DNA of 64,000 nt from Cordilura impudica. Its lineage: Eukaryota; Arthropoda; Insecta; Diptera; Scathophagidae. Both the position numbers and the translations under genes were made by a program. How positions within the stretch are numbered: the stretch's first letter is position 1; every line of letters begins with the position of its first letter. A model generated the notes under the pieces. That model saw only the letters and a list, made by a program, of their open reading frames with translations, was not told the origin of the DNA and did no database searches. The DNA lies in assembly GCA_963682025.1 (NCBI GenBank), contig OY821521.1, positions 197,977,526 to 198,041,525 of the forward strand, given 5' to 3'. Positions 62,095 through 64,000 of this stretch are shown here, in pieces.

Positions 62095-64000
62095 CAGAAA
62101 AAAAAATAAATAAATTACGGATACAAAATTTTTTATTGAACGGGCATACTTACCTTTTTGGGACACGTAGACGGACGGACCACCTTTCGCGCAAACCATC
62201 AAGAAGCCGCAATAACCTAAAATTAAGAGGAGAAAGCAGCCAGAAACAATAAATAAAGAAAATACGGCGATAGATTTCCTACAACTAATGATCTTCCTTT
62301 TTTTACTTGTTTTAATTTTTTTATTTTTTTAATTGAAGTCAATTTTAATGAATTTAATATTGTTATAAAAAAAAAAAGAAACAAACAATTCCATCCAACT
62401 ATCAATATTTTTTTTATCATGGATTATTATTTTATATTGATTTTTTTTTACGCGTAAAATTGGATGTGAACATTTATGTATCCGTTTCCTGATATAAATT
62501 TCCTTTTAATAAAACGCAGAATTTTGTAAGACATTTTATAATGGAAAAAGTTGGTGTTAAAATTTTTTTTTCTTTGGAATGAGCGGTTAAACGCTAAGTG
62601 GTAGCAGGGAGAAAGTAAGGGGGGGGCGTTATGTAAAGGTAGGTACTCTTGGGACATCAAATAACCAAATAAGATGTCACGGTGAGATCTTCATCGGATC
62701 TCAAGCGGGTGGGTCACGATCTGGAACAACAACTCCCAGATCAGTAATGGTGAGTGTATGATAGGGAAACGTTTTGTGTGCTGGGTTTTTTTTTATGTGG
62801 AAGTAAGCTTCGGGTCCCATAATTTTACATATATATATAAATATATTTTTTTTTCTTTCGTTCCTGAAAAATTGGCTGGCATGAAAGTAATTTTTTTTGT
62901 GACTGTCAAAAGTGCAGATTGGTTGGTAGTAACCACCCCCAATCCGGCGAGCTCTAGCCGAGCAAAAGCGGGCATGCCAGCGATGCCAACAATCTGGCTA
63001 CTTAGATTCTACTTTAACTACAGCTGACAGCACAGAATGGCCCCACGTTGGGCGCCATTCTGTGCTGTCAGCTGTAGTTAAAGTAGAATCTAAGTGGCCA
63101 GATTGTTGGCATCGCTGGCATGCCCGCTTTTGCTCGGCTAGAGCTCGCCGGATTGGGGGTGGTTACTACCAACCAATCTGCACTTTTGACAGTCACAAAA
63201 AAAATTACTTTCATGCCAGCCAATTTTTCAGGAACGAAAGAAAAAAAAATATATTTATATATATATGTAAAATTATGGGACCCGAAGCTTACTTCCACAT
63301 AAAAAAAAACCCAGCACACAAAACGTTTCCCTATCATACACTCACCATTACTGATCTGGGAGTTGTTGTTCCAGATCGTGACCCACCCGCTTGAGATCCG
63401 ATGAAGATCTCACCGTGACATCTTATTTGGTTATTTGATGTCCCAAGAGTACCTACCTTTACATAACGCCCCCCCTTACTTTCTCCCTGCTACCACTTAG
63501 CGTTTAACCGCTCATTCCAAAGAAAAAAAAATTTTAACACCAACTTTTTCCATTATAAAATGTCTTACAAAATTCTGCGTTTTATTAAAAGGAAATTTAT
63601 ATCAGGAAACGGATACATAAATGTTCACATCCAATTTTACGCGTAAAAAAAAATCAATATAAAATAATAATCCATGATAAAAAAAATATTGATAGTTGGA
63701 TGGAATTGTTTGTTTCTTTTTTTTTTTATAACAATATTAAATTCATTAAAATTGACTTCAATTAAAAAAATAAAAAAATTAAAACAAGTAAAAAAAGGAA
63801 GATCATTAGTTGTAGGAAATCTATCGCCGTATTTTCTTTATTTATTGTTTCTGGCTGCTTTCTCCTCTTAATTTTAGGTTATTGCGGCTTCTTGATGGTT
63901 TGCGCGAAAGGTGGTCCGTCCGTCTACGTGTCCCAAAAAGGTAAGTATGCCCGTTCAATAAAAAATTTTGTATCCGTAATTTATTTATTTTTTTTCTGTT
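62095..64000. repeat. Long palindrome, two inverted LTR-like arms
   Basis: 62095-63041 and 63054-64000 are reverse complements of each other over the whole visible length; the right arm runs off the window. I find one substitution (left ATCTGGCTACTT, right partner with C) and one homopolymer difference (8 G at 62619-62626 against 7 C), so identity is above 99.5%. The 12-nt loop and its edges form a tRNA-Lys primer-binding site. The LTR reading is inferred from that PBS. No gene is supported in either arm. Confidence 0.85.
63040..63057 (-). promoter_or_regulatory. tRNA-Lys primer-binding site at the palindrome centre
   Basis: The plus strand reads GCCCCACGTTGGGCGCCA, the 3'-terminal 18 nt of fly tRNA-Lys (CUU) including CCA. 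The minus strand is therefore the PBS TGGCGCCCAACGTGGGGC used by many LTR elements to start reverse transcription. Eighteen nt is also the length copied from a tRNA up to the modified A58. Confidence 0.8.

Noticed and set aside
62223..62420. A 65-codon frame on the minus strand, repeated exactly at 63674-63871 on +.
   Set aside because: The duplication is due to the palindrome. The peptide is low-complexity (Lys/Leu/Phe) and resembles nothing known.
63040..63057. A tRNA-Lys gene at the palindrome centre.
   Set aside because: Only the last 18 nt including CCA are present, and CCA is not encoded in eukaryotic tRNA genes. This is a primer-binding site.

Overview
The window is a piece of an AT-rich insect nuclear genome. 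Spliceosomal introns, the protein sequences and the repeat content point to a higher fly (Diptera, probably a calyptrate such as a blowfly or house-fly relative); this species call is an inference. Five protein-coding genes can be supported. Everything else is transposon-derived, simple-sequence or featureless AT-rich DNA.

Genes from left to right: (1) the 3' exons of a two-Ig-domain surface protein on + (3887-7413); (2) the complete sarco/endoplasmic reticulum Ca2+-ATPase (SERCA, Ca-P60A) on - (27206-30911), plus a tiny alternative terminal exon 4.4 kb downstream (22829-22857), giving predicted isoforms of 1020 and 1002 residues; (3) the complete transcription elongation factor Spt5 on + (48081-52075, 11 coding exons); (4) complete transaldolase on - (52415-55166, 3 exons), convergent with Spt5; (5) the last exon of Elongin C on - (57192-57333), whose upstream exons I cannot find before the window ends. 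These genes act separately: calcium pumping into the ER, RNA polymerase II elongation (Spt5, and Elongin C in elongin and cullin-RING ligases), and the pentose phosphate pathway.

Mobile DNA dominates the rest. There are two large DINE-1/Helentron-like families, called A and B here, in many copies. Larger DNA elements are a dead Transib (RAG1-related) whose ends resemble V(D)J recombination signals, a long-TIR element with a transposase family I cannot name, and at least five Tc1-like copies, one with complete ends and an IR/DR layout. Smaller pieces are a mariner fragment, a 5'-truncated non-LTR retrotransposon, and several MITEs with clear terminal inverted repeats, three of them in TTAA-type sites. 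There are also tandem arrays, including a ~38-bp minisatellite at 43.15-43.53 kb.

The most striking object is at the right edge (62095-64000): a palindrome with nearly identical arms of at least 0.94 kb. Its centre is an exact 18-nt primer-binding site for tRNA-Lys. It looks like an LTR joined to its own inverted copy through the PBS, as expected if plus-strand strong-stop DNA folded back and primed itself. An assembly artefact is the main alternative.
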